Assembly (NCBI GenBank): GCA_030077755.1
Contig: JAQJZZ010000021.1
Span: 1 to 64,000, forward strand
Reading direction: 5' to 3'
DNA length: 64,000 nt
Origin: Filosporella fistucella
Lineage: Eukaryota; Ascomycota; Leotiomycetes; Helotiales
Part shown: piece by piece, positions 1-8,760 of the stretch
How the letters are laid out: each line of letters begins with the position of its first letter
How positions within the stretch are numbered: position 1 is the first letter of the stretch
Made by a program: the position numbers and the translations under genes
Notes under the pieces: model-generated
Seen by the model: the letters and a program-made list of their open reading frames with translations, nothing else
Databases searched by the model: none
What the model was told of the DNA's origin: nothing

Positions 1-189
1 CCCGTGATTTTAGGTCATGTGTTTTACCGGTAGATAGTTTTTCCGCTCCGGTGCTCACTTCACATATAGTGTAGCCCGAGCATAACTTAATAATGTAATC
101 CTTCTTCTTCTTTCAAATACCACCCCTATTATTTTGGTTATTGTGTTGTTTATCGTGCACTCAGACGGCACACTTCCTATCCCTTCACA
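1..189 (+). repeat. 5' LTR of the retrotransposon, right-hand 189 bp
   Basis: Identical by eye to 11350-11538 and ends in CTTCACA just before the primer-binding site. The first ~60 bp are cut off by the window edge. Identity of the two LTRs implies a young insertion. Confidence 0.93.
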
Positions 190-469
190 TTGGTGACCTA
201 CGCAGGGAATGAAAGATAATACACACTCGATCCATATTAATAAGGACGTATTTGAGAGGTAGGAGTCGGTTTCATCGGTTGCAAGTGTACCAGTTGGTTG
301 AAAAAAAGCGGTGATAGTTGGTCTAGAGTTAAAAGTCTAGTGACTGGGAATCCAGGCTGCGATATAAGGCCTCAATACAGGGGCAAATTGTTGTGTTGAA
401 TTTTGATTACAGAGTGGGACTCTCCTATTAGTGTGGAGCTGAGCCTAGCCAAAATCAGTGACGGTGGAA
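190..469 (+). promoter_or_regulatory. Retrotransposon 5' leader with primer-binding site
   Basis: Directly after the LTR, TGGTGACCTACGCAGG (191-206) begins with TGG, the complement of a tRNA CCA end, as expected of a minus-strand primer-binding site. I cannot name the tRNA from sequence alone. The rest of the 280-nt leader has no recognisable gene. Confidence 0.6.
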
Positions 470-2965
470 ATGGGTGAACGAATGAATATTAAGCGAAAGC
501 GAGTACGGGCAAAGCTTGCTGAGGTTGAGAGGGAAAAGTTGAAATGGGACAGTAAGAAAGGGAACAAGGAATATGGTGTGGAAATTGAGTTACGGGGATT
601 GATCGTATCCGTCTTACGAACCCTTCTAGTGGTGGTTCTATTAAGTACACAGGTCTTACTTGAGTTTTTGGAACATAGGTTGTTGAGTTTACGATTTTCG
701 ATGTCACTGGTGAGCTTTCCAGACGAATTAGAATTTCTTCCTAGGGAAGAACCGGATATAGTACAGGATCAGATTACTCAGACAGTAGCTACGATGTCTA
801 CGAGGGTGGTGCCTACCGTACCCCTTCCGCATAGTCCTGGGGCTCCGTACTTCGAAGGGTATAATGTTACGGAGTTCCTGGAGAGGTTTGAAGACCAGGC
901 TGAAGATGCTGGATGGGATGAAAAAGGGAAGATCAGACGGCTGCCGAGATACTGTGCCACGGCTATAGGCCAGTATATCAAAACGTTACAGGAATGGGTT
1001 GATCAGGACTGGAATGCATTGGTTGGAGCACTCACGACAGAATACAAGGATCACGACGCCATTCAGCAGATGAATTCTCGTGCTTTCCTGGAAGCTTTGA
1101 AGGACAAGAAGCGCGGTGATGAGGCTGAGACGCGTGCCTATATCCGACAGTTCACGGCTATATCGTCTGCGTTAAAAAAGAAGGGTCAAATCGAAGACTA
1201 CACGAGGGGAATATGGTTTTTGAATGGTCTTCCCCAGGGGATTCGGAGCAAGGTTATTCGAAAGAACAAAATCAATATCGAGCTTCCCTCTACGATGGTA
1301 TATACTGATATGGTCAAGACTGCTGTTGAGATTCTGGCGAGCAATAAGACGGTTCGAGAATTTGATTCCGATGCTCAGGGGCGCGAGAATCTGAGTCAAT
1401 TGGTGGATCAATTCGGAAATACGGCTCAGATACCAAGGGAGAAGCAGTTTACGGTTCCTGTTATGGACCCGCGAGCTCAGGCAGTCTCCGAAGGAACGAT
1501 TGAGGATCTGACCAAGGCTTTCCAATCTCTGGCTATGTCTGCCAGAGCGACTGCGGACGTGGGGATGGGAGGCCAGCGGGTTCGGTTTACCCCGCCCGGC
1601 GGGGAGAATCGTGGCGCCTACCCAACCAATATTGCAGGCAAGGTTGACACTTCAGCTCCGCCTCGAGGACCAATACCCAGTATAGGTGCCTTTGCTGGAG
1701 AAGCGTATCGTCCTCGAATGACGCGCTGTTACTACTGCTTGGAAGAGGGTCATTTCAGACGACAGTGTCCCGATTTTGGGATTGATTGCGAACGAGGCCT
1801 TGTCCATGAAACCGCTGAAGGAAGGATGCTTTTGGGGAAACCAGGTGAAGGAGGAAGGTCCGCTTATGTTCCTAGAGGGGAGAAAGGAAAGGATGTCGTT
1901 CGTCGTTTCTGGGAACAAGCACCACCTCAGCCTGCGCCGGTCCGGCATATGAATGTGGGTGGAATGTCTGGCACTGTTGTTCAAATGGATGAATCGGATG
2001 ATGAAGAGGTTAGGGAAATTGTTGATTCGGGGATCTCTGTCGCAGCTGCCGTGCTCCGAGGAGGGAAAGGGGCCGCGGAAGAGGAAAGATGGGAGAATCC
2101 AAGGCGCGTGTTAAAGGAAAGGATTAACAGGGAAAGGAAAATGGCTGTCCCAAAGATCCCCAGGGCCGGGAACTGGAGGAAGGCAACCGCGGAGGATGAG
2201 GTGATTGAAAGTGGCGAAGTAGAGGAAATGGATATCGACAAAGAGCAGACCGAGGCTCTAAAGAAGGTGGGACCAAGAGTAGCTCGAAGAGTCGAGCGGT
2301 ATCTGGATGTGTTGAAGCGCTCTGCCAATCCCTTGGAACTTGTGGATAAGATCTTGGACAATGAGCTTAAAGGGATTACTGGAAGGGAGGTTCTGGCCTG
2401 TTCGGATGTGCTGCAGAAGATATTGTTTAAGAACATGGCCACTGCCATGCCGGCGCATATGAAGGGAAAAGCGGAGGACGATGAGGTTCAGGTGAATTCG
2501 GCGGTGATAGAGGAGACTGAACCACCTTTTATTGTGTCCAGTCCGAAGCTCCGGGTAAAGATTGGAGGGATTGAGAGGCCAGCGCTGCTTGACTGTGGGG
2601 CCGAGGCGGATATCATGGACACCAAGCTAGCTGAGCGGGCTGGCTTAGGAATCAGACCTAACCCTCAATTTGGGATGATTGGTCATAGCGGTGAGAAGAA
2701 AAGGTTCACTGGGATCTGTGAAAACGTTACTGTCAAGATTGGGAGCATAGAAGTAACGACGAACTTCTTTACCATGGATAACCCGCAGAACGAGATTGTG
2801 TTAGGGCAGCCGTTTATCACTGCTAGCCTACTTTCCTTTTCATATAGGGATGGCTTCCAATTTGCAACGGTTGTTAATGATGAGAGGACGAAGCAGGCCA
2901 CAGCTTGCGTTGCTAGTATGGCTGACTCCCGTTGGGGGAGAGCTGCCGTTCAGGGAAACTTGTAG
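470..2965 (+). CDS. Retrotransposon Gag-protease polyprotein
   Basis: The first in-frame ATG is at 470, giving 831 residues; GTG 458 is only a frame extension. A second plausible start is ATG 794, just before a Gag-like helical region. Residues 420-433 form a CCHC zinc knuckle (C-x2-C-x4-H-x4-C, CYYCLEEGH), the nucleic-acid-binding signature of Gag. Near the C terminus LLDCGAEADIM, with Asp at about 708, fits the active site of a retroviral-type aspartic protease, with Cys in the place usually held by Ser or Thr. Product role: capsid assembly, RNA packaging and self-cleavage. The first ~100 residues contain an unexpected strongly hydrophobic stretch (LLVVVLLSTQVLLEFLEH). The ORF ends at TAG 2963, three nucleotides after a slippery heptamer, so most ribosomes stop here and a fraction continue into pol. 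Confidence 0.88.
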   Translation: MGERMNIKRKRVRAKLAEVEREKLKWDSKKGNKEYGVEIELRGLIVSVLRTLLVVVLLSTQVLLEFLEHRLLSLRFSMSLVSFPDELEFLPREEPDIVQDQITQTVATMSTRVVPTVPLPHSPGAPYFEGYNVTEFLERFEDQAEDAGWDEKGKIRRLPRYCATAIGQYIKTLQEWVDQDWNALVGALTTEYKDHDAIQQMNSRAFLEALKDKKRGDEAETRAYIRQFTAISSALKKKGQIEDYTRGIWFLNGLPQGIRSKVIRKNKINIELPSTMVYTDMVKTAVEILASNKTVREFDSDAQGRENLSQLVDQFGNTAQIPREKQFTVPVMDPRAQAVSEGTIEDLTKAFQSLAMSARATADVGMGGQRVRFTPPGGENRGAYPTNIAGKVDTSAPPRGPIPSIGAFAGEAYRPRMTRCYYCLEEGHFRRQCPDFGIDCERGLVHETAEGRMLLGKPGEGGRSAYVPRGEKGKDVVRRFWEQAPPQPAPVRHMNVGGMSGTVVQMDESDDEEVREIVDSGISVAAAVLRGGKGAAEEERWENPRRVLKERINRERKMAVPKIPRAGNWRKATAEDEVIESGEVEEMDIDKEQTEALKKVGPRVARRVERYLDVLKRSANPLELVDKILDNELKGITGREVLACSDVLQKILFKNMATAMPAHMKGKAEDDEVQVNSAVIEETEPPFIVSSPKLRVKIGGIERPALLDCGAEADIMDTKLAERAGLGIRPNPQFGMIGHSGEKKRFTGICENVTVKIGSIEVTTNFFTMDNPQNEIVLGQPFITASLLSFSYRDGFQFATVVNDERTKQATACVASMADSRWGRAAVQGNL
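1591..1603. repeat. Recurrent GC palindrome, copy 1 (within gag)
   Basis: CCCGCCCGGCGGG: perfect 6-bp arms around one central base. Here it is read in frame as FTPPGGEN in Gag. Confidence 0.8.
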
Positions 2966-5900
2966 CCGGGTTAGAGGCGGTGCGGCTGCCCGGTGAGCCT
3001 AGCACCAAGGTTGGTGGGGAAGGGATGTTGGCTTTGAATTTCACCCCGCCCGGCGGGTTGAATAATGGTGTTCGGGAACAGGAAGGAGTGAAAGTTTTTT
3101 CTGCAAGTGTAGAAGATATTGGGGGCGATGTTACTTATTCAAGGGCGACTGATTTTATATCTTTGCTTCAAGCGAAGCATTTCTTTCCTACTATTGGCGT
3201 TTTTGGTGCATATAAGAATAAGGCTAACAAAGTTGTGCCTGTGAAAGAAGGTGTTTCTGATGGGTCAGTGCCCGGTGGAAACCCAAATTGGAAACAAAAG
3301 AAGCTGGAAATGGAGCAAGTGAGAGGGCCGGTGGAGCCAAGGAATGGATGGGATGCATGGCTAATCCCTAAGTTTTCGGATATAAAAAGGGGAGAAAGGT
3401 TGACGGAAGAGAGGATTAAGAAGTTAATTGTGGGAGACGGGCTGCAGGAAAGAGAAAGGGAGATGTTGCTGGAACTGTTGTTTAGAAGGGAAAAGGCCAT
3501 CGCATTTGAGTTTTCAGAGTGCGGACGGATTGATGAGGATGTCGTTCCGCCGCAAGAGATACGAACTGTGCCACATGAAGCCTGGCAGAGCCCCGGATTT
3601 GCCATGCCGCGACATCTGGCAAGGGAGATCGATGAGATGATTGATGAGCGACTCAAGGCCGGTACACTGGAGTTCTGCCATGGACCTTACCGGAACCAGT
3701 GGTTTGCTGTGAAGAAAAAGAATGGAAAGCATAGATTGGTTGATGCGGCTATGAAATACAATGCTGTCACTATTCGGGACGCCAACCTACCGCCGGATGT
3801 GGATGAAATCTCGGAAGAATTTGCTGGATGCCAGATTATATCACTTATTGATTTTTACTCTGGATATGATCAGATCTCTCTGCACCCGAATAGCAGGGAC
3901 ATAACTGCCTTTATGACGTCTCGAGGGCTAGTTAGACACACAACTTTGGTGCAGGGTGCTACGAATTCTGTCGCTCAATTTGTGAGGGCAGGAAAGGCAA
4001 TTTTAAAAGATCATATTCCCGAACGTTGCAGAATCTTTGTGGATGGTGTTCCCATTCTTGGTCCACGTACGAGGTATAACGAGGAGGAAGCTGCCCCTGG
4101 GATTCGAAAGTTTGTTTTAGAGCACTTAGTCAATCTGGACCAAGTTTTGGCAGATATCGAGAGGGCAGGAGCTACAATTGGGCCAAAATCACAGTTCGGA
4201 GTAGATGGAATCAAGCTGGTTGGATATGTGTGTCATGCACAGGGACGCTCGCCAGATAGTGAGAAGGTGCTAAAAATTATTGACTGGAAGAAGTGCTCTT
4301 CAGCAACGGAGATTCGGGCGTTTATTGGGGTTTGCGTCTATTATCGGATATGGATTGAGGATTTTGCAATTATCGCGGTACCGCTCTATCGACTACTTCG
4401 CAAGGGGGTAAAGTTTGAATGGATGGACGAGCATGACCTTGCTATGGATTTGTTAAAACTGGCTCTAACTTCGGCACCGGCGCTTGTGCGATTGGACATA
4501 TCCTTGGGTGCTGGCTTGATTATTTTGGCAGTGGATGCTAGTCTTCACGGGTGGGGAATGGTTTTGATGCAGCTGGATATAGATAAGAAAAGGCACCCGG
4601 TCCGGTATGATAGTGGACAGTGGTCACAGGCCGAGCAAAACTATGACGCGACAAAAAGAGAGTGTAGAGGCGTTTTAAAGGCTCTCAAGAAGGTCCGAAA
4701 ATATCTCTATGGGGTGCACTTCCTGCTAGAGACTGACGCAGCTGTCCTGGTGGCTCAGTTGAATTCTGTTGCATCCGATTTACCGGGAGCGTTGGTGACT
4801 CGTTGGATAGCATGGATCCGGCTATTTGATTTTGAGGTTAAGCACGTTCCTGGGAAGAAACATACCGCTGCAGATGGGCTATCTCGGCGACCGGCAACAG
4901 AAGAGGAGCTAAGACTAGAGGCTCAGGAGGAAGATATTGATGATTTCATTGACGCTCACATGGGTTCTTGTCGAGTTATTCCGTACCATGAGGTTGGAGT
5001 TGGACCTGCTCAAGCATTTTTGCTAGAAGGGGACTGGAGTCTCGACTCAAGGCTAATAGCTGAATTTTTAATGACACTCAAGAGGCCTCTGCAAGTCGCG
5101 AAATCCGATTTTAGACAATTCAAAACACGAGCGCTCAATTATAGGGTTGAGAGAGGGGTGCTATTCCGAAGGGCGAACAAGGGTCTGCCAGAAAGAAGAG
5201 TGGTTGACTCAGAAGCTAAAAGAGAAGCAATTCTTCGAGCACTCCATGATGAAACCGGGCACAAAGGAAGAGAAAGCACCTATCAAAAGGTGGCCGAGAG
5301 ATATTTCTGGGACTCTTGCTACGAAGACACAAAGGCGTTTGTCTTAGGGTGCGATAGGTGCCAGCTACGGAGCAGTGCTCGGCAAGAGGAACCTTTACAT
5401 CCAACTTGGTCCAGTGCCCTTTGGTCAAAGATAGGCCTGGATATTGTTCACATGCCGGAATGCAGAGGGAAGAAATACTTGGTCCTAGCACGATGTGATC
5501 TCTCAGGCTGGGTTGAAGGACGAGCATTGAGTGCGGCGACCTCGGAATTGGTAGCCGATTTCATGTGGGAAGATGTGATTTGCCGACACGGGGTGTTTGG
5601 GAAGCTAATTGTTGATGGGGGGCCAGAAAACAAAGGCCTGGTCAAGAAGTTGACGCAAAAGTACGGTGTTCAACGCGTTGTTGTCTCTGCTTATCATGCT
5701 GCTGCAAATGGAATGATAGAAAGAGGGCATAAGCCAATTGTTGAAGCCCTAGCCAGGATGACGGACGGAGGAAAGGGAAAGTGGGTGGATAATTTGCATG
5801 CTGTGCTGCTGGCGGATAGAGCGACGGTAAAGACAACGACTGGGTTCTCGCCCTTCTACTTGAATTATGGATCAGAGGCGGTGCTACCTGTGGAAACACG

Positions 5901-6546
5901 GATCCCCACATGGAGAATTTTGGATTGGGAAAGCGTTCGAAGCACAGCAGAGCTCCTGGCGATTAGGGCCAGGCAGATTCAGCTAAGGGATGAGGATTTG
6001 GAGGAAGCCGCGGCAAAACAGAAGAGAATGCGCATTGCTGGCAAGGATCGATTCGATGGGTCCAAACAGATTCGAATCCAGGAAATAGAAAGGGGAGACG
6101 TTGTTTTGCTACATGACGCACTACAGGAGGTAGATATGTCCTCGCGGTTAAAGCTTGGGTATAGGTGGCTGGGTCCGTTTAGGATTAGTGAGGTGGTTAC
6201 CGATAAGGGAACATACTTTCTGGAAGAAATGGATGGGACAAGATTGCATGGGACATATGCTGGCAATAGAATAAAAGTCTTTAAGCAAAGGCAAGGTGTT
6301 TGGGACCCCGCAATAGTTGAAGGCGATGCAGAAGCAGGCGGCGGAGATGGTGATAGTGAAGGAATAGAGCAGGAGAGGGGAGATGGTGAAGAAATTGTAG
6401 AAATTCCACCGGAGGAACGAAGGGAGCTAAATCTATCGACCAGAGGAATGGAGAGAAGGGAGGCAGAAATGAGAAGACAGGAAGCTCGTCGAGCAGCGAT
6501 ACCGGCTGGGTGGAGTTTTGGGGTTGTCTTAGATGGCAGCAATTAA
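2932..6546 (+). CDS. Retrotransposon Pol polyprotein (RT, RNase H, integrase)
   Basis: This frame has no ATG at its start (the open frame begins near TTG 2932) and lies -1 to gag, so it is made as a Gag-Pol fusion by frameshifting near 2959. Order of domains: RT at about residues 215-420, RNase H at about 530-660 (AVDASLHGWG, TKRECRGVL, ETDAAVL), then an H-H-C-C integrase zinc domain (LHDETGHKG ... CDRCQ). The integrase core has Asp837 (GLDIVHMP), Asp895 (IVDGGPEN) and Glu930 (GMIERGHK), 34 residues apart in the last pair. A GPY/F-like module follows (YRWLGPFRI). No chromodomain is evident. RT before integrase marks Ty3/gypsy. Oddity: the RT box reads FVDG where family members have (Y/F)xDD, so one of the two adjacent catalytic aspartates is Gly (codon 4045-4047). 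Confidence 0.93.
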   Translation: MGESCRSGKLVAGLEAVRLPGEPSTKVGGEGMLALNFTPPGGLNNGVREQEGVKVFSASVEDIGGDVTYSRATDFISLLQAKHFFPTIGVFGAYKNKANKVVPVKEGVSDGSVPGGNPNWKQKKLEMEQVRGPVEPRNGWDAWLIPKFSDIKRGERLTEERIKKLIVGDGLQEREREMLLELLFRREKAIAFEFSECGRIDEDVVPPQEIRTVPHEAWQSPGFAMPRHLAREIDEMIDERLKAGTLEFCHGPYRNQWFAVKKKNGKHRLVDAAMKYNAVTIRDANLPPDVDEISEEFAGCQIISLIDFYSGYDQISLHPNSRDITAFMTSRGLVRHTTLVQGATNSVAQFVRAGKAILKDHIPERCRIFVDGVPILGPRTRYNEEEAAPGIRKFVLEHLVNLDQVLADIERAGATIGPKSQFGVDGIKLVGYVCHAQGRSPDSEKVLKIIDWKKCSSATEIRAFIGVCVYYRIWIEDFAIIAVPLYRLLRKGVKFEWMDEHDLAMDLLKLALTSAPALVRLDISLGAGLIILAVDASLHGWGMVLMQLDIDKKRHPVRYDSGQWSQAEQNYDATKRECRGVLKALKKVRKYLYGVHFLLETDAAVLVAQLNSVASDLPGALVTRWIAWIRLFDFEVKHVPGKKHTAADGLSRRPATEEELRLEAQEEDIDDFIDAHMGSCRVIPYHEVGVGPAQAFLLEGDWSLDSRLIAEFLMTLKRPLQVAKSDFRQFKTRALNYRVERGVLFRRANKGLPERRVVDSEAKREAILRALHDETGHKGRESTYQKVAERYFWDSCYEDTKAFVLGCDRCQLRSSARQEEPLHPTWSSALWSKIGLDIVHMPECRGKKYLVLARCDLSGWVEGRALSAATSELVADFMWEDVICRHGVFGKLIVDGGPENKGLVKKLTQKYGVQRVVVSAYHAAANGMIERGHKPIVEALARMTDGGKGKWVDNLHAVLLADRATVKTTTGFSPFYLNYGSEAVLPVETRIPTWRILDWESVRSTAELLAIRARQIQLRDEDLEEAAAKQKRMRIAGKDRFDGSKQIRIQEIERGDVVLLHDALQEVDMSSRLKLGYRWLGPFRISEVVTDKGTYFLEEMDGTRLHGTYAGNRIKVFKQRQGVWDPAIVEGDAEAGGGDGDSEGIEQERGDGEEIVEIPPEERRELNLSTRGMERREAEMRRQEARRAAIPAGWSFGVVLDGSN
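2953..3006 (+). promoter_or_regulatory. -1 ribosomal frameshift signal, slippery site plus possible pseudoknot
   Basis: GGGAAAC (2953-2959) matches the X XXY YYZ heptamer and is in the right phase: the gag frame reads GGA AAC TTG TAG. Slipping back one base enters the pol frame (GGG AAA CTT GTA). A potential stem pairs CCGGG (2966-2970) with CCCGG (2989-2993) after a 6-nt spacer. Loop bases GGTGC (2979-2983) can pair with GCACC (3002-3006), making an H-type pseudoknot. The signal is read directly; its activity is inferred. Confidence 0.82.
3045..3057. repeat. Recurrent GC palindrome, copy 2 (start of pol)
   Basis: The same 13-mer, preceded by AATTTCAC and coding FTPPGGLN, about 90 nt after the frameshift site. 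Confidence 0.8.
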
Positions 6547-6798
6547 TACATGGCAGGTGGATTTGGTGGTGGGAAATTTTACCCCGCCCGGCGGGATGAA
6601 TTGTGACACGCCTAGGAACAGCTCACGCAAAAGTTTTATTTGTAAAAAAGGGGGGGGGGAGAATTGGTGTTTGATTTTATTTCATTTCTCTATTTCATTA
6701 TGTCTGCTATTCATCCTGCCTGGGTATTTGTTTCATTTACGCTTTTTTTCATCTGGCTCTCAAGAAAGCGCACCACTCCGAAAGGAAAAGACTCATAT
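6547..6798 (+). other. Spacer between pol and the antisense ORF, with internal polypurine tract
   Basis: A 20-nt all-purine run lies at 6644-6663 (A6, G10, then AGAA). In ordinary gypsy elements the purine tract that primes plus-strand DNA follows pol and abuts the 3' LTR; here the 3' LTR is 4.6 kb further on. It may be an ancestral or central polypurine tract. Nothing else is recognised in the spacer. Confidence 0.55.
6583..6595. repeat. Recurrent GC palindrome, copy 3 (after pol)
   Basis: The same 13-mer, about 37 nt after the pol stop codon, in apparently non-coding DNA. Preceded by AAATTTTAC, close to the flank of copies 2 and 4. Confidence 0.8.
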
Positions 6799-8130
6799 TC
6801 AAGACTCGCTTGCCTCTTCGTTGTCCTCAGATTCACCACCGGCCTCCTCATCTGGGTTATAGGCGGCTGAGGGTACGCGATCGGCGAGACTTTTCTTGGT
6901 TGCGATTCGTCCAGACGATCTGGATGGAATAGGGGCAGGTTTCTTGGATTTCTTGGCCTTCTTGGGTTTTCTGGCTTTCTTTGGGGTTGGTTCAGGCTCA
7001 GTTTTGGGGTACGGAGGTGGCAAAGTTTTCTCAGATTTGGTTCGTCTGGCAGGAGCGGCAGGAGGAGAACTGGCAGGAGGAGAGCTGGCTGCAGGGGTAT
7101 AGGTTATTCTGAGCTTAGGCTTCTTGGATGGAGTGGGATCGGCGTCTGCAGTGGCATTAGAATCGTCCATAGTGCTAGATTCGGGGGCCTTGCGCTTCCT
7201 GGTCTTTTTGGCAGATGAAGAACCAGCGACAGATGACTTTGCAGTGGCTTTTCCTTTGCCCTTTCCGGAAGAGACAGGAGAATCTTTGGCACTATGGTCT
7301 TTCACATCAGGGGTGGCGGACGTAGAAGCCTTTTTGGCAGCAGAAGGACGGGGTGGAGCAGGGTAGTGGCGACGAGGCTTGATTATGACGGGGTTGCCAG
7401 CATTCAGAAGATGTTCAATCCACTGTTGGTAGTTTGGGTGGTCGGCAATAGTGGCTTCATTGTAGGAAGACTCAGGCAGGTTGAAGTTACCACCGTTGTA
7501 TTCCTCACCGAGAATGGTCAAAACACCGCCATCAGGACCGATAAGTGGATGGCCGAGATGGCTGCGGGCTGGTTGGATTTTGAGGTGAGGTTTGAAGGTG
7601 GCTTTGAATGAGCAGACCTCTGTTTGTGTGATTTGGGATGTGGCGTTGGCAAACCACAAGATGCCAAAGAGGTGGTCAGAAAGAGGGCGGTGTTTGACTC
7701 CGGCGTTGCGCAGAGATTCCAGAGTATAACCAGCGGGGTCTGGATCAAAGAGTTCGGCATTTTTGATGTAGGTGGCAGTGAATTTGATACCGGCTGGAGT
7801 GGTAGGGTCACCAGGAGAAGAAGCAGGAGCTTTTCCGCTGGAAGACTCCTTTTTGGGAGTAGCAGCGGGGTTTTGGGTGGTGGATTGGTGGCTGGCAGCT
7901 TCGGTGATGCTTGGAGCAGGAGCCATGCTAGCCTTGACAGATTCGGCTGCGAGCCAGGCAAGAGCAGGATCAGTTGAGCTATGCATGAGGGTATTAATGG
8001 CATGGTACATGGGGTCAGAGGTAGCGGGCTCTTGAGGAGCTGTGTCTGGTTGGTCGTCTCCACCAGGTGGGGTGACAGGAGCGAGGTGCTCAGGAGCAGA
8101 TGGATCGTTCCGGTGCTTGGGTGAAGACAT
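6799..8130 (-). CDS. Antisense retrotransposon ORF, Lys/Pro/Ser-rich protein of unknown function
   Basis: I do not recognise a family. From ATG 8128-8130 the ORF encodes 443 residues. It begins MSSPKHRNDPSAP, has Ala/Pro/Ser-rich flanks, and a more ordered central part of roughly 140 residues (TATYIKNAELFDPDPAGYTL ... NYQQWIEHLLNAGN). Its C-terminal third is very basic (KKARKPKKAKKSKK) and ends in an acidic tail, as in chromatin or nucleic-acid-binding proteins. It is transcribed against gag-pol and divergently from the dioxygenase-like ORF. TATTTATA at 8274-8281 reads TATAAATA on this strand, about 145 nt before the ATG, and supports an independent promoter. Antisense ORFs downstream of pol are known in plant Tat-lineage gypsy elements, but I see no homology to claim. 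A chance ORF is possible though unlikely at this length. Confidence 0.62.
   Translation of the reverse strand: MSSPKHRNDPSAPEHLAPVTPPGGDDQPDTAPQEPATSDPMYHAINTLMHSSTDPALAWLAAESVKASMAPAPSITEAASHQSTTQNPAATPKKESSSGKAPASSPGDPTTPAGIKFTATYIKNAELFDPDPAGYTLESLRNAGVKHRPLSDHLFGILWFANATSQITQTEVCSFKATFKPHLKIQPARSHLGHPLIGPDGGVLTILGEEYNGGNFNLPESSYNEATIADHPNYQQWIEHLLNAGNPVIIKPRRHYPAPPRPSAAKKASTSATPDVKDHSAKDSPVSSGKGKGKATAKSSVAGSSSAKKTRKRKAPESSTMDDSNATADADPTPSKKPKLRITYTPAASSPPASSPPAAPARRTKSEKTLPPPYPKTEPEPTPKKARKPKKAKKSKKPAPIPSRSSGRIATKKSLADRVPSAAYNPDEEAGGESEDNEEASES
8060..8075. repeat. Recurrent GC palindrome, diverged copy 5 (in antisense ORF)
   Basis: CCACCAGGTGGGGTGA; on the minus strand it codes TPPGGDD. 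It differs from the other copies by transitions only, and the inner arms (CCACC/GGTGG) still pair perfectly. Confidence 0.5.
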
Positions 8131-8760
8131 CTTGGTGCGCTTGAGGTGTACTATAGGAGACCAGTTAGGGAGGGGACTGTTGTAAGTGGGGGAGGGAATG
8201 GTGCAAAGAGGCACCTACCTGGCCAACTTGAAAAATTGTTGAAAAGAAAAAGTCGAAAGGGAATGGGGAAGGGTATTTATACTCAAAATAGGACGAGGAC
8301 GAGGCTTGCTATTGTGCAAAAGCGAATTGCTAAACCTTGGAAAGGAGAGAAAGCAAAAGCAAATTATTGGTCAAAGTCGAACTTTATGGACGCCGCAAAG
8401 AGCGAGTACCCGTCAAAGCAGCCTTCGCAGTAGCACTGGCTTGCTTCTTGCCCTTGCCGTGAACGGCAGCACACTTCTTTGAGTCCTTAGGAGCTATTTT
8501 TGGTTGGTTTGTCAAGGTCGAGGTTGGCGCTAGAAAGTTTGTTCATTAAGTAGGAAGACGTGTAGGGTGGGAGGCAAAGGCGAATGGTTGGTTGAAAACT
8601 GAATTGTTTGCTCGATGGTTTCTATCAACTGCAAGCCGTATGCAATTCACCTTTGGCCGAATCGAACCAATTATTTAAGGATTCTTTTCCTTGAAAACTT
8701 CTTTTCCTTTTCAACCTTTTTCCCTTCGAACCATACGAGAAAACAGGTCGTACCACAGCC
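8131..8760. promoter_or_regulatory. Divergent intergenic region between the two extra retrotransposon ORFs
   Basis: A minus-strand TATA box (8274-8281) faces the antisense ORF. On the plus strand, AT-rich TTATTTAAGG (about 8671-8680) lies some 80 nt before ATG 8761, which has a good context (GCCATGG). A minus-strand open segment at 8384-8550 has a basic tail but no start codon. The arrangement suggests two separate promoters inside the element; this is inference. Confidence 0.45.

Noticed and set aside
489..6542. Many minus-strand ORFs of 60-190 codons opposite gag and pol
   Set aside because: They mirror codon structure of the sense ORFs, lack domains and start context, and are antisense shadows.
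6896..8035. Plus-strand ORFs opposite the antisense gene
   Set aside because: Shorter than the minus-strand ORF, in several frames, and low in complexity; the minus frame explains the composition better.
8384..8550. Minus-strand basic tail (KKCAAVHGKGKKQ...) before a TAA
   Set aside because: No ATG in frame, a stop close upstream, and it lies upstream of the TATA box of the antisense gene; may be a remnant but cannot be supported as a gene.
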